A stretch of DNA of 62,711 nucleotides, taken from positions 1-62,711 of the forward strand of contig CABUPJ010000016.1 in the NCBI GenBank assembly GCA_902493335.1, in the 5' to 3' direction. Below the pieces are notes generated by a model. The model saw nothing but the letters and a program-made list of their open reading frames with translations. It searched no databases and had not been told where the DNA came from. A program made the translations under genes and the position numbers. Origin of the DNA: an uncultured Porphyromonadaceae bacterium (lineage in GTDB: Bacteria > Bacteroidota > Bacteroidia > Bacteroidales > Muribaculaceae). Below are positions 1 to 7,721 of this stretch, in pieces (within the stretch, counting starts at the first letter, position 1; each line of letters starts with the position of its first letter).

Positions 1-400
1 TAATAGCGCAGGCAACAGGGGGTAGGAGGCATGGACCAAGGGCTTCAGCCTTTGGTCCCAATGAGTTGGTTGCGAGGGCTGAAGCCCTCGCTCCATACGG
101 CGGCAAGCCGCCGGCACGAGGACAAATTTGATAGCTCGGCCTCAAGGAGGAGAGCGAGGCCGCACTTTAATAGCGCAGGCAACAGGGGGTAGGAGGCATG
201 GACCAAGGGCTTCAGCCTTTGGCCCCAATGAGTTGGTTGCGAGGGCTGAAGCCCATCGCTCCATACGGCGGCGAGCCGCCGACACAAAGACAAATTTGAT
301 AGCTCGAGGCTACACTTTAATAGCTTTGGCCACAGCATATTAGCTGCGAGGGTTGAAGGCCTCGCTCCATACTGCGGCACAAGGACAAATTTAGCGCAGA
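1..400. repeat. Tandem hairpin-rich intergenic repeat, about 2.5 units of ~167 bp
   Basis: Bases 1-167 are repeated almost exactly from 168 (for example 31-69 matches 198-236), and a shorter diverged third unit begins near 318. Each full unit holds a 9+9 inverted repeat (72-80 with 83-91) and a second GC-rich hairpin near 98-113. Short open frames here are by-products of the repeat and have no gene-like features. Related modules recur at 49688-49958 and 62450-62620, so this is a dispersed family, possibly a non-coding REP-like element. Function unknown. Confidence 0.85.
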
Positions 401-440
401 GGCGGTCGCGCGGCCATGCTTTCCTCATAGAGGCGGAAAT

Positions 441-473
441 AACAAAGGCGGCCCGGTCGGGGTCGCCTTTGTT
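441..473 (-). terminator. Hairpin downstream of the amidase gene
   Basis: A perfect 10-bp stem (441-450 with 464-473) and a second 7-bp stem (490-496 with 504-510) lie just past the stop codon of the minus-strand amidase gene. No clean T tract follows on the minus strand, so efficiency is uncertain, but position and stem strength fit transcript termination or 3' end protection. Confidence 0.5.
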
Positions 474-521
474 GTTTATTGTCGGGGTTGCAAAGGGTTG
501 AAACCTTTGCTTCGGGGTTCT

Positions 522-3500
522 TTATTTCACGATAACTTTGGTGACAGTCTTGCCCTGACGGCGGAGGTAGACGCCGGCGGGGAGGTTGTCAGACGGCATT
601 TCGATGCCCTGGAGGTTGTAGTACTGAACGGGGGCGTTGTTGTCGGTTTCGGATGTGATGATGTCGTCGACGCCGTCCATCTTACCGTTGACTACGTATT
701 CGGCTTTTGCGGGGGTTGTAGCCTGCTGTGCGGCGCGCGGGAGCGAGAAGGCTCTCATTGACGAGCGGCTTGCAATATAGAGGTTGCCGGCCGGGTCGAA
801 GGCGGCCTGATAGCTGTTGCTGTCAGAACCGTTACCGCCGAGGACGTCGAATGTGTAGAGTTCGGTGAGCTTGAATTCGGGAGCCCATTCGACTGAGCAT
901 ACATGCATTGTAGGACCTGCGTCCTGAACGACGAAGAGCGATGCGTCGCTGTTGAGACCGATGAGGCCTACGCTGCCGCTGAGGTCTGTCCAGTCATTGC
1001 CAGAGTTGAAGACGATATTGCCTTCGGCGTCGGTGATGATAAAGGCGGGTACACCCTTGGTGTTGTTGCCGGAACCACGGACCTGACCGATGGCCATACC
1101 CTGTTCACGGGCGACGACGTCGACATTGCCGTTGGCGAGATAACGCGATATTTCTTTGTATGTGTCGGGCTGGGTGGGCTGGAAGTCAATCTGCTCTTTC
1201 GTGCCGAGGTCGTAGTAGACGAAGTTGAGCTGATAGTCAGTGGGCCAGTCTTCCTGGAAGCTGATCAGACGTGTTTCGTCGCCAGAGCCGACCACGGCCA
1301 TACCTGATGTCGAGCCGCCGATTGTCTTGCCGTCATAGATCCATTCGCCGCTCGATTTCTTGATTGTGCCGGCGAAGAAGTTGCTGCGGCCGGCCGAGGG
1401 GTTGGCGGGATCGAAGAGATAGAGACCGCCGTTGGCGTCACTCCAGTCACTGATGAGGAGTTTGCCTGTGGGAAGGACTGCCAGACGCCAGGGTGATGCG
1501 CCTACGCTGAGATCCCACATCGAAGGCAGGTAGGGCGAGCCGGCGAGTGGTTCGAGGGCTGCGTTGAAGCCGCAGATCTGACGTACGTCTTTCTGGGCGA
1601 CGTAGAGATTGCCGAAGAGATCGCTCTCGGGGTTGAGGTCGATGGTGACGCCGCTCGAGACAATCTCGCTGTCATAGAAGCGTCCTACGGTAGGAACGGC
1701 CTCGTTCTCGACGACGACGCGCCAGTTGTAGTTGCCGACGAGTTCTTTGGTGTCGACAGTGACGCTGTTGTCACCCTTTGTGAATGCCTGAGAGGCTGCG
1801 ACTGTGACGACGTGGTCACCGGCCTTGTTGTCGTCTGTGGCGACGAGTTCGACCGATGCGATGGCGTCGCCGGTGAGTTTGAACGAGAGTTCATAGACGT
1901 CGCCGTCTACTTTCTGAGTCAGGCCGTAGGCATACTGGCCGCGGACAATGGGCTGTTCGACTCCGGTTGTGGTCAGGCGGCTTATGAGGTTGCCGCGGAC
2001 GGTATAGAGGTCGATATTGCCGGCAGTGATGATGCCGTCCTGATCACGGACGACGGTTGTGCGGCCGGCAGCTGCGAACGATGCGTTCCCGACAGCTTCC
2101 ATGGCTGTGTTGGTTGTCTGGACGGCAGCTGTTTTGTCAAGACCGTCTGTGATGTCATAGAGACGCACACCGGCGTGTTTGCCGTCGGCGTCCATATCGG
2201 CGACAGCCATCATCGAGTGGCCGGCGAACTTGAAGTAGCCTTCGCGTCCGGCGAAGTTGTCGGCGGCGGCTTTCTCAAGAGTGTAGTCGGCGCCGCTGAA
2301 CTGCATCGGGGCGACTTTAGAGCTGTTGACGATAAACGAGGCGCTGTTGAGCGGCGATACCGAGAGGGTGACATCGTCGCCGAGGGCGTCCATGTTCATG
2401 TTGTCGCGGGTCTGGTTGACGAAGCGTGTGCCGCCGACTTCACCATCCATGATGTCGATGACGTTGAGCCAGACTTTACGCTCGTAGTATGTCGAATATG
2501 AGGGCAGATAGATGACGCCTTCGGTCGTGCTGCCCGAGTAGCCGAATGTGAAGCCTGTGACAGCGCGGAAGAAGTTGGCGGTGGCAGTGGTGCCGAACCA
2601 TTTTGCCGGTTTGCCTGTCGGCAGGCCTGCTTCGTCGTTCTCCCATTTGTAGAAGTTACATTCGCCCATCACTTCACCCGGCTCGACCTGGTCGGCATTG
2701 ATGAAGTTGAGCTGTTCGCCTGATGCGACAAGGACACCGTCGGTGGTAACCTGAATGTCACCGATGCGTTTCATAGTGCCTTCGGCGCCTTCGGTGCTGA
2801 CTTCAGCGAGTACTTCGAGCTTGGTTGCGTCGATGACATAGATGAAGGGCTCTTTGGCGGCGTCGTGGGCGAGGACATAAAGTTTGTCGCCTTTAGAGAT
2901 GAGACGGCGTACGGTCTTGTCGGCGAGCTGGGCAATCTCTTTGTCGAGAACGGCGGTGTTGAAGTTATAAGACGAAGCGGCGCCGATGGCCGGGGTTGTG
3001 ATTTCGTCAATATAGTCGGCGATAACAACGGCCGGTGGCTCGTAGGCTTCGTTTTCGAGGTAGACACAGGGGAAGAGTGTCTGGGCTGCCTTGACTTCGA
3101 ACGGGCCGCAATAGATTTCGTCGGTCGGTTTATAGCCCTCGGCAGAGACTTCGATAGTGTATGTGCCGGGTTCGAGCTGACGGAAGACGAAAGCGCCGTT
3201 ATATTCGTCGTCGGTGACGTATGTGTCGACTACGTTGCCGTCTTTGAGCAACTTGACGGTAGCGTTGTTGATGGGCAGGAATGCGTCGGGACTCGACGAC
3301 GGAGCGCTGTAGAACTGGTGTTTGAAGCGTTCGTGGAGGTCACGGACGATACCGTAGATGTCGCCTGTAGATTCCTGGGCCACATTGAGGTAGTCGGCGA
3401 TGCCGCGGGCATAGGCCTCACCCTCGATGCGGCAGACGTCGGGGTTCATGGCGCGGTGACGGGCAGGCTGATAGGTATGGAAGTAACCTTCGAGCAGAAG

Positions 3501-4253
3501 GCCGGGCACGTTGTGGCGCAGGACGGCATAATAGCCTTTGACGACGTTGCCGTTGCCGTGGTCGGTGAGGGCATAGTCGCCGCCCTGGAAGTCGATGTCG
3601 TAGTAGAGGGCGGGATTTGTCATCGAGTAGTTAGACCACTGCGAGTGGGTATTGGCGAAGGCATAAGGCCAGATCGTGCGCGAGATGTCGCAAGAGCCGG
3701 GTACGCTCTCGGTCTGGTTTTCGCCGCGGACGAAGAGGCCGGGGTAGTTGGTCGTCGCGCCTTCATAGTTGGCGTTTGAGTGGACCGAGATGAAGAGGTC
3801 GAAGTTGTTTGCCTCGACTTCCATGGCTATTTCGTTGATGTCGCGGCTGTAGCCGTTCTTTACATGGCTCATGACGAGACCCTGGCTCATGTCGCGGGCA
3901 GCTCCGTATCGGAAGGCGAGGTCTGCGTTGGTCTTGATGCCGTTGGCGTTTGTGTATCCGTCGAAGTCTGCGGGGAACGGATTGAGTGTCGGGTCAAATT
4001 TGAAACCGTACTCGGCCAGGCGCTGGAGCAGGGCGAGGCCTTTCCATGTGTTTGTGTTTGTCTCGAAGAAACCGCAGGTGTCGAGATATGTCGCGGGGCC
4101 GTGTTTGACAGTGCCCATGTGGCGGTCGCCTCCTTCCCAGCCGCCGTGGCCGGGGTTGATATATATGCGGTAGTCCTCGATATTCTTAGCATCAACTGTG
4201 GCGGCGGCGCAAGTCAGCGCGGCTGCGGCGAGAATGATATGTCTGAATTTCAT
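522..4253 (-). CDS. Secreted N-acetylmuramoyl-L-alanine amidase-like protein with propeller region and C-terminal sorting tail
   Basis: The 1243-residue protein starts with a signal peptide (about 1-22). Residues about 28-285 form an Amidase_3-like zinc domain: His36 in NPGHGG, Glu64, His158 in HSNAN and a late Glu in LLLEGYF match the usual ligands and catalytic Glu, so it probably cleaves the peptide from N-acetylmuramic acid in peptidoglycan. A carboxypeptidase-regulatory-like beta domain follows (about 290-390), then a long region of propeller-like repeats. The last ~40 residues (YYNLQG, then PAGVYL, ending in a basic stretch and VK) look like the type IX secretion tail common in Bacteroidota. 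It is 8 bases behind the TolB-like gene, so the two are probably co-transcribed. The amidase call is fairly firm; the substrate and the role of the propeller are inferred. Confidence 0.75.
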   Translation of the reverse strand: MKFRHIILAAAALTCAAATVDAKNIEDYRIYINPGHGGWEGGDRHMGTVKHGPATYLDTCGFFETNTNTWKGLALLQRLAEYGFKFDPTLNPFPADFDGYTNANGIKTNADLAFRYGAARDMSQGLVMSHVKNGYSRDINEIAMEVEANNFDLFISVHSNANYEGATTNYPGLFVRGENQTESVPGSCDISRTIWPYAFANTHSQWSNYSMTNPALYYDIDFQGGDYALTDHGNGNVVKGYYAVLRHNVPGLLLEGYFHTYQPARHRAMNPDVCRIEGEAYARGIADYLNVAQESTGDIYGIVRDLHERFKHQFYSAPSSSPDAFLPINNATVKLLKDGNVVDTYVTDDEYNGAFVFRQLEPGTYTIEVSAEGYKPTDEIYCGPFEVKAAQTLFPCVYLENEAYEPPAVVIADYIDEITTPAIGAASSYNFNTAVLDKEIAQLADKTVRRLISKGDKLYVLAHDAAKEPFIYVIDATKLEVLAEVSTEGAEGTMKRIGDIQVTTDGVLVASGEQLNFINADQVEPGEVMGECNFYKWENDEAGLPTGKPAKWFGTTATANFFRAVTGFTFGYSGSTTEGVIYLPSYSTYYERKVWLNVIDIMDGEVGGTRFVNQTRDNMNMDALGDDVTLSVSPLNSASFIVNSSKVAPMQFSGADYTLEKAAADNFAGREGYFKFAGHSMMAVADMDADGKHAGVRLYDITDGLDKTAAVQTTNTAMEAVGNASFAAAGRTTVVRDQDGIITAGNIDLYTVRGNLISRLTTTGVEQPIVRGQYAYGLTQKVDGDVYELSFKLTGDAIASVELVATDDNKAGDHVVTVAASQAFTKGDNSVTVDTKELVGNYNWRVVVENEAVPTVGRFYDSEIVSSGVTIDLNPESDLFGNLYVAQKDVRQICGFNAALEPLAGSPYLPSMWDLSVGASPWRLAVLPTGKLLISDWSDANGGLYLFDPANPSAGRSNFFAGTIKKSSGEWIYDGKTIGGSTSGMAVVGSGDETRLISFQEDWPTDYQLNFVYYDLGTKEQIDFQPTQPDTYKEISRYLANGNVDVVAREQGMAIGQVRGSGNNTKGVPAFIITDAEGNIVFNSGNDWTDLSGSVGLIGLNSDASLFVVQDAGPTMHVCSVEWAPEFKLTELYTFDVLGGNGSDSNSYQAAFDPAGNLYIASRSSMRAFSLPRAAQQATTPAKAEYVVNGKMDGVDDIITSETDNNAPVQYYNLQGIEMPSDNLPAGVYLRRQGKTVTKVIVK

Positions 4254-4261
4254 GGCTTGGC

Positions 4262-5164
4262 TTATTTGAGGTTAATGATATAAAATTCGCCCTGCGGAGT
4301 GGTGAAGCCCACTTTGTTTTTGGCGACACTGGGGAAGACAGCGACGACAGAGTCGGCCGTGAGAGCGACTTTGTCAGAGCCGTCGGCGGCGATGGCCATG
4401 ATGGCCGATCTGACAGTCACGACGCCGTTGTCATGATCGTCCATGGCGACGATGACATTGTTGTCGAGCCATTTGGGAGCGCGGTACATGCCGAGCAGGC
4501 GGACATCGCTGCCGTCGAGATTACAGGTGAATGCACCTGTGCCGACGCCGAAAGCGACGATGCGTTTGCCGTCGGGCGAGAGTGACGGCCACAGATAGCT
4601 GTTGCAGCGGTCACCGAGCGGTGCGATTGCTTCAGTCCTGCCATTGCGGGTGACACAGAGTTTGCCGAGGTCGATTGAGAGCACGGCGCGGGTGACGGGA
4701 GTCTTCTGTCCGATAGCTTTAGAGCGCATGCGGCCGTTGTCGACGGCGACAGCTGTCGTGCCGTCGGCGGCGAAGCCCTGCAGACGGCGTGTAGGCTCGA
4801 CGATGGTCTGAATCTTCTTGGCGCTGACGTCATAAGACTTCAGGGCGACCAGGCGGCGGTGGTTTTTGTCATAGCTGCTTTCACGGAAGATGACGTTGCG
4901 GCTGTCGGCTGTGAAGTCGAGCAGCAGCGGGCTCGCCGTCTTTGAGATCTCTGTGATCTCAGACGTTGCAAAATCAAGTTTAGACAGGCCGACGCCAGAC
5001 AGCGGAGACACTACGGCATAGCTGCCGTCGGGACTCAGAGCCGCCATGCTCACGTCTGTCCCCCCGGGGAGGGCAACACGTTCAACCGATGCCACCTGCG
5101 GGAGCTGACCCCAGCATAAAGCGGCAAAACACATTGCAATTGATGCGCATAAGGTTTTTTTCAT
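4262..5164 (-). CDS. Secreted TolB-like beta-propeller protein
   Basis: A 300-residue protein with a signal peptide (about 1-19, ending near CWG). Repeated motifs of the type LSPDG, FTADSR and SLSPDGKR mark WD40/PD40-like propeller blades as in TolB, so it is probably periplasmic or surface-exposed and binds a partner rather than catalysing a reaction. It lacks the N-terminal TolB domain and no other Tol-Pal gene is nearby, so it should not be named TolB. It is the first gene of a two-gene unit with the amidase-like protein, 8 bases upstream of it; a joint envelope role is inferred from that spacing. Confidence 0.6.
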   Translation of the reverse strand: MKKTLCASIAMCFAALCWGQLPQVASVERVALPGGTDVSMAALSPDGSYAVVSPLSGVGLSKLDFATSEITEISKTASPLLLDFTADSRNVIFRESSYDKNHRRLVALKSYDVSAKKIQTIVEPTRRLQGFAADGTTAVAVDNGRMRSKAIGQKTPVTRAVLSIDLGKLCVTRNGRTEAIAPLGDRCNSYLWPSLSPDGKRIVAFGVGTGAFTCNLDGSDVRLLGMYRAPKWLDNNVIVAMDDHDNGVVTVRSAIMAIAADGSDKVALTADSVVAVFPSVAKNKVGFTTPQGEFYIINLK

Positions 5165-5345
5165 GGGTTAAAATATTAAGTTATTAGTAGATGTATAGTT
5201 GGTATTTCTAAAATCAGGTCAAGGTATTATTTGCGTTCTAAATTTACGATTAAAAATCTTAAAAAATATATTTTTAACAACTTTTAATCGGCAGACATGT
5301 CAGTTAAATTTAATTTCACTATCTTTATGACAAAATTATACAGCT
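5165..5345. promoter_or_regulatory. AT-rich divergent promoter region
   Basis: This gap separates the minus-strand propeller/amidase unit from the plus-strand acetyltransferase. TATCTTTA at 5320-5327 is one base from the Bacteroidota -7 consensus and would give a short leader for the plus gene. On the minus strand TAATTTTG (5331-5338) matches fully but would leave a leader of about 160 bases. Neither has a well-spaced TTG, so assignment is tentative. Confidence 0.35.
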
Positions 5346-5879
5346 ATGACACAATCTTCTCCGACACTGCTCACGACCGACATCTCAGAGGCTGACCTCG
5401 CTATAATCAAGGATATCTATTTCAGTTCGTTTCCCGAGTCGGAGCGCCGTCCGTGGGAGCAGATTGTCTCACCGGCGTCGCCCGGCGAGCCGACGCTCTA
5501 CGGCATCATCTGCGACGGCCGTCTCATCGGCATGGCGACGCTGTGGCACTTCGACCGCTTCGTCTATATCGAGCATCTCGCCGTCAGCAATACGCTGCGC
5601 AACAGCGGCTGTGGCACGGCGGCCCTGCAGCGCATCCTCGAGATTGCCGGCGACAGGCCCGTCGTCATCGAGGTCGAGCCGCCGACGGGCGCCGACCCCA
5701 TGACGGCCAGACGCATAGGTTTCTACCGCCGCAACGGCTTCGGGATTATCGACCGCGGGTATGTCCAGCCTCCATATTCGCCGGGTCTGCCCGAAGTCGG
5801 TCTCTATCTGATGTCGACGGCGCCGTTCCCGCCCCATGCCGCCGCCTCAACGCTGCATAGCAGAGTGTATCGCAAATAA
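5346..5879 (+). CDS. GNAT-family N-acetyltransferase
   Basis: A 177-residue protein with the GNAT fold. The acetyl-CoA site is visible as VYIEHLAVSNTLRNSGCGTA (motif A), followed by the YRRNGF helix near residue 127. It should transfer an acetyl group from acetyl-CoA to an amine; the substrate cannot be read from sequence. It stands alone upstream of the type III R-M genes, and tandem promoter-like boxes in the 39-base gap suggest that pair is transcribed separately. The last ~25 residues look like an unconserved tail. Confidence 0.8.
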   Translation: MTQSSPTLLTTDISEADLAIIKDIYFSSFPESERRPWEQIVSPASPGEPTLYGIICDGRLIGMATLWHFDRFVYIEHLAVSNTLRNSGCGTAALQRILEIAGDRPVVIEVEPPTGADPMTARRIGFYRRNGFGIIDRGYVQPPYSPGLPEVGLYLMSTAPFPPHAAASTLHSRVYRK

Positions 5880-5895
5880 GGTCGTGCGGTTCCAT

Positions 5896-5913
5896 TATTT
5901 TTGTGTACTTTTG
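5896..5913 (+). promoter_or_regulatory. Two tandem -7 boxes in front of mod
   Basis: TATTTTTG (5896-5903) and TACTTTTG (5906-5913) both match TAnnTTTG exactly and lie 10 bases apart. The mod ATG is at 5919. The second box would start transcription at about the start codon (leaderless), the first about 10 bases upstream. No clear TTG -33 element is seen. Confidence 0.55.
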
Positions 5914-5918
5914 CAGTC

Positions 5919-7721
5919 ATGAAAGACAGCGAAAAGGCAAAACTGATTGAACGCATACGCTCTGCGGCGGGACTCGACGACGATGACCGCGCCACTCTTA
6001 TCGGCATGATCAACGAGCGCCGCTCATACGGCATGGTCTGGGAGATGCAGCCCGAAGACGCCGAAGAGCGCCTGCGCCGTCATCAGCCGGTACTCATCGA
6101 GGAGCCTGAGCTGGCTATAAAGTCAGACGCGCCCGACGCTCCACGGCATATGATCATCGAGGGCGAAAACCTCGAGTCGCTGTCGGCGCTCACGTTTACC
6201 CATGCCGGCAAAATCGATATAATCTACATAGACCCGCCTTATAACACAGGCAACAAAGACTTCAGATATAACGACGATTACGTCGACCCCGACAATGACT
6301 ACCGTCACAGCAAATGGCTGTCGTTCATGAAGCGGCGCCTCGGCCTCGCCAAGCGGCTGCTGTCTGACGACGGGGTCATATTCATCTCGATTTCAGACAT
6401 CGAGTATGCCAATCTCAAGGTCATGTGCGACAGTCAGGAGCTCTTCGGCGAAGGCAGCTACGTCACTACGCTTCACGTCGAGATGTCGGCCACACAGGGC
6501 ATGAAAGTCCGTGCCGCCCAGAACGGCACCATCGTCAAAAACGCCGAGTATATCCTCATCTATGCCAAAGGCGGCCGCAAACAGATTGCCCGCAATCTCC
6601 TCTATGACTACCGGCCCGACTATGACACCCATTATAACATCTATCTCAGAGACGGGCGCCGCACGAGTGTCCGCGAGATGTTCAAGGCGGCATATCCCGA
6701 TGTCAGATGGCGCAAGATGACCGACCTGTATTATCAGTCGCCGGAATTCAGGCGATTCGTGGCCGAGAATGTCGACTATATCTATGCCGACGATAAAATC
6801 ACGGGCTTCGACGACGTCGAGCTTGCCGAGGGCGAGATACTCAAGGTAGAGCGCGACGGCAAGACATTCTATATCTACCATAACGGCAGCCGGCTGCGTC
6901 AGCTTCTGCCGCTGAAAAGTTCGTTCGGGCCCTGCGACGACTTCGACCGCAGCCACGGCCTGCGCAAGATACGCGGCGACTGGTGGAAAGACTTCTACAA
7001 AGACATGGGCAACGTCTCGAAAGAGGGCGACGTCGTCTTCGAGAACGGCAAAAAGCCCGTTCGACTCATCTACCAGCTGCTCAAAATGGCGTCGCGCCGT
7101 GATTCGACGGTGCTCGATTTCTTTGCCGGATCGGGCACGACTCTCCACGCTCTTATGCAGCTTAACGCCGACGATGGCGGCCGGCGTCAGTGTATACTGT
7201 GCACCAACGACGAGAACGGCATCTGCCGCGACATAACATACACACGCGCCTGCAACGCGATTAAAGGCAAGGGAGGACCGCACGGCACTCTCGCGGCAAA
7301 CAGTCTGCTGTTTTTCACGACCGAACTCACCGACCGCCGCCACTCGCCGGCCGCCATGCGCAGCCTCGCCGCGCTCGCCACTGACATGATCAGGGTCAGA
7401 GAAAACACATTCGACGAACAATGCGAGTTCTGCGGACTCCACACCAATCCTCTTCTCATCAGGTGTTTCGGTGACGGCACTCGCCTGACGGCGGTCATAT
7501 ACCGCGAGGAAATTATTCCGAAGATTGCCGCCGCCATAGCCGCGCGCCGCCCCGACTGTCCCATAACCCTCTACGTCTTTTCGCCGGGCGAAAGTCCGTG
7601 GCGCGAGCAGTTCGGCTCCGTCGCCGGAGATGTGCGTCTCATAGCCGTCCCGGCGGTCATCTATAACTGTTACGAAAGGGTGCTTCCGGCCCGTAATGAA
7701 ACAAACGACATCCAGGCATGA
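5919..7721 (+). CDS. mod: Type III restriction-modification system methyltransferase (Mod)
   Basis: A 600-residue beta-class N6-adenine methyltransferase: the catalytic DPPY (105-108, in DPPYNTGNKDF) precedes the SAM-binding FAGSGTT (402-408). The region between should hold the target-recognition domain. Mod sets the recognition sequence for both methylation and restriction and methylates one strand. The ATG at 5919 is chosen over an in-frame TTG at 5901 because the latter lies inside the promoter-like boxes. It overlaps res by four bases (ATGA), typical of a coupled mod-res operon. No simple repeat that would drive phase variation was seen in the reading frame. Target sequence unknown. Confidence 0.92.
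   Translation: MKDSEKAKLIERIRSAAGLDDDDRATLIGMINERRSYGMVWEMQPEDAEERLRRHQPVLIEEPELAIKSDAPDAPRHMIIEGENLESLSALTFTHAGKIDIIYIDPPYNTGNKDFRYNDDYVDPDNDYRHSKWLSFMKRRLGLAKRLLSDDGVIFISISDIEYANLKVMCDSQELFGEGSYVTTLHVEMSATQGMKVRAAQNGTIVKNAEYILIYAKGGRKQIARNLLYDYRPDYDTHYNIYLRDGRRTSVREMFKAAYPDVRWRKMTDLYYQSPEFRRFVAENVDYIYADDKITGFDDVELAEGEILKVERDGKTFYIYHNGSRLRQLLPLKSSFGPCDDFDRSHGLRKIRGDWWKDFYKDMGNVSKEGDVVFENGKKPVRLIYQLLKMASRRDSTVLDFFAGSGTTLHALMQLNADDGGRRQCILCTNDENGICRDITYTRACNAIKGKGGPHGTLAANSLLFFTTELTDRRHSPAAMRSLAALATDMIRVRENTFDEQCEFCGLHTNPLLIRCFGDGTRLTAVIYREEIIPKIAAAIAARRPDCPITLYVFSPGESPWREQFGSVAGDVRLIAVPAVIYNCYERVLPARNETNDIQA

Noticed and set aside
45..428. Open frames inside the repeat at the window start
   Set aside because: They are made of the repeat units themselves, with repeated peptide segments and no start signal or homology.
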